This document shows, piece by piece, positions 6,900 through 6,942 of a stretch of 6,942 nucleotides of DNA. The position numbers and the translations under genes were made by a program. Each line of letters starts with the position of its first letter. Position 1 is the first letter of the stretch. The DNA is from an uncultured Actinomycetes bacterium (GTDB taxonomy: Bacteria; Actinomycetota; Actinomycetes; Nanopelagicales; Nanopelagicaceae): assembly GCA_937860175.1 (NCBI GenBank), contig CALMBJ010000169.1:1-6942 (forward strand). Reading direction: 5' to 3'. The notes beneath the pieces are model-generated. The model was not told where the DNA came from, searched no databases, and was given only the letters and a program-made list of their open reading frames with translations.

Positions 6900-6942
6900 T
6901 TAATGCGCAGCCTCGTGCCAGGTCAAACCAAGGCCAGCGTTC
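6900..6942 (-). CDS. polA: Probable DNA polymerase I, last 13 residues only
   Basis: On the reverse strand the window edge reads, in one frame, NAGLGLTWHEAAH and then TAA (6902-6900). This resembles the C-terminal end of actinobacterial DNA polymerase I, where a Gly-rich strand is followed by a Trp and a final AAH (the M. tuberculosis protein ends similarly, as I recall). The location agrees, because polA lies immediately upstream of rpsA in M. tuberculosis. DNA polymerase I performs gap filling in excision repair and Okazaki fragment processing. Thirteen residues are too few for certainty, so the call rests on motif plus synteny. Confidence 0.68.
   Translation of the reverse strand, partial: NAGLGLTWHEAAH

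Noticed and set aside
1..6942. Novel defence, mobile or secondary-metabolism system
   Set aside because: All the sequence is accounted for by housekeeping genes, one MFS transporter and short spacers; no repeats, integrase, transposase, toxin-antitoxin pair or CRISPR array was seen.

Overview
The window looks like ordinary chromosome from an actinobacterium of moderate GC content. The evidence is a ribosomal protein S1 with the four-domain actinobacterial architecture, UvrA and UvrB sequences of actinobacterial type, and the order polA - rpsA - coaE - uvrB - uvrA, which parallels Mycobacterium tuberculosis (Rv1629, Rv1630, Rv1631, Rv1633, Rv1638) with intervening genes removed. The base composition is much less GC-rich than Streptomyces or mycobacteria, and genes are tightly packed. 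This would fit a streamlined freshwater lineage such as the acI / Nanopelagicales group, but that placement is inference.

Layout, left to right. Positions 1-1428 (minus) hold the first 476 codons of uvrA, which starts at a TTG overlapping the uvrB stop and runs out of the window. Positions 1425-3506 (minus) are complete uvrB. Positions 3520-4107 (minus) are complete coaE. Positions 4108-4176 hold a rho-independent terminator for rpsA and, just before coaE, a -10-like element placed for a leaderless transcript. Positions 4177-5529 (minus) are complete rpsA with a TTG start. Positions 5530-5637 form the only real intergenic region, divergent between rpsA and the next gene. It carries a candidate rpsA promoter, a small GNRA-type hairpin and a perfect 9-bp inverted repeat. 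Positions 5638-6885 (plus) encode a 12-segment MFS-type membrane transporter, the only plus-strand gene. Positions 6900-6942 (minus) are the last 13 codons of a gene that is probably polA.

Functionally, the minus-strand block is housekeeping. UvrA and UvrB recognise and verify bulky DNA lesions in nucleotide excision repair, and DNA polymerase I fills the resulting gap. S1 is an mRNA-binding ribosomal protein and CoaE makes the last step of coenzyme A. The MFS gene sits antisense inside this block, between polA and rpsA, and has no obvious functional link to it. I see no mobile element, CRISPR array, tRNA or rRNA gene, or recognisable novel system. The points most worth a second look are regulatory: the coaE leaderless promoter, the inverted repeat in the divergent region and the forced TTG start of rpsA.
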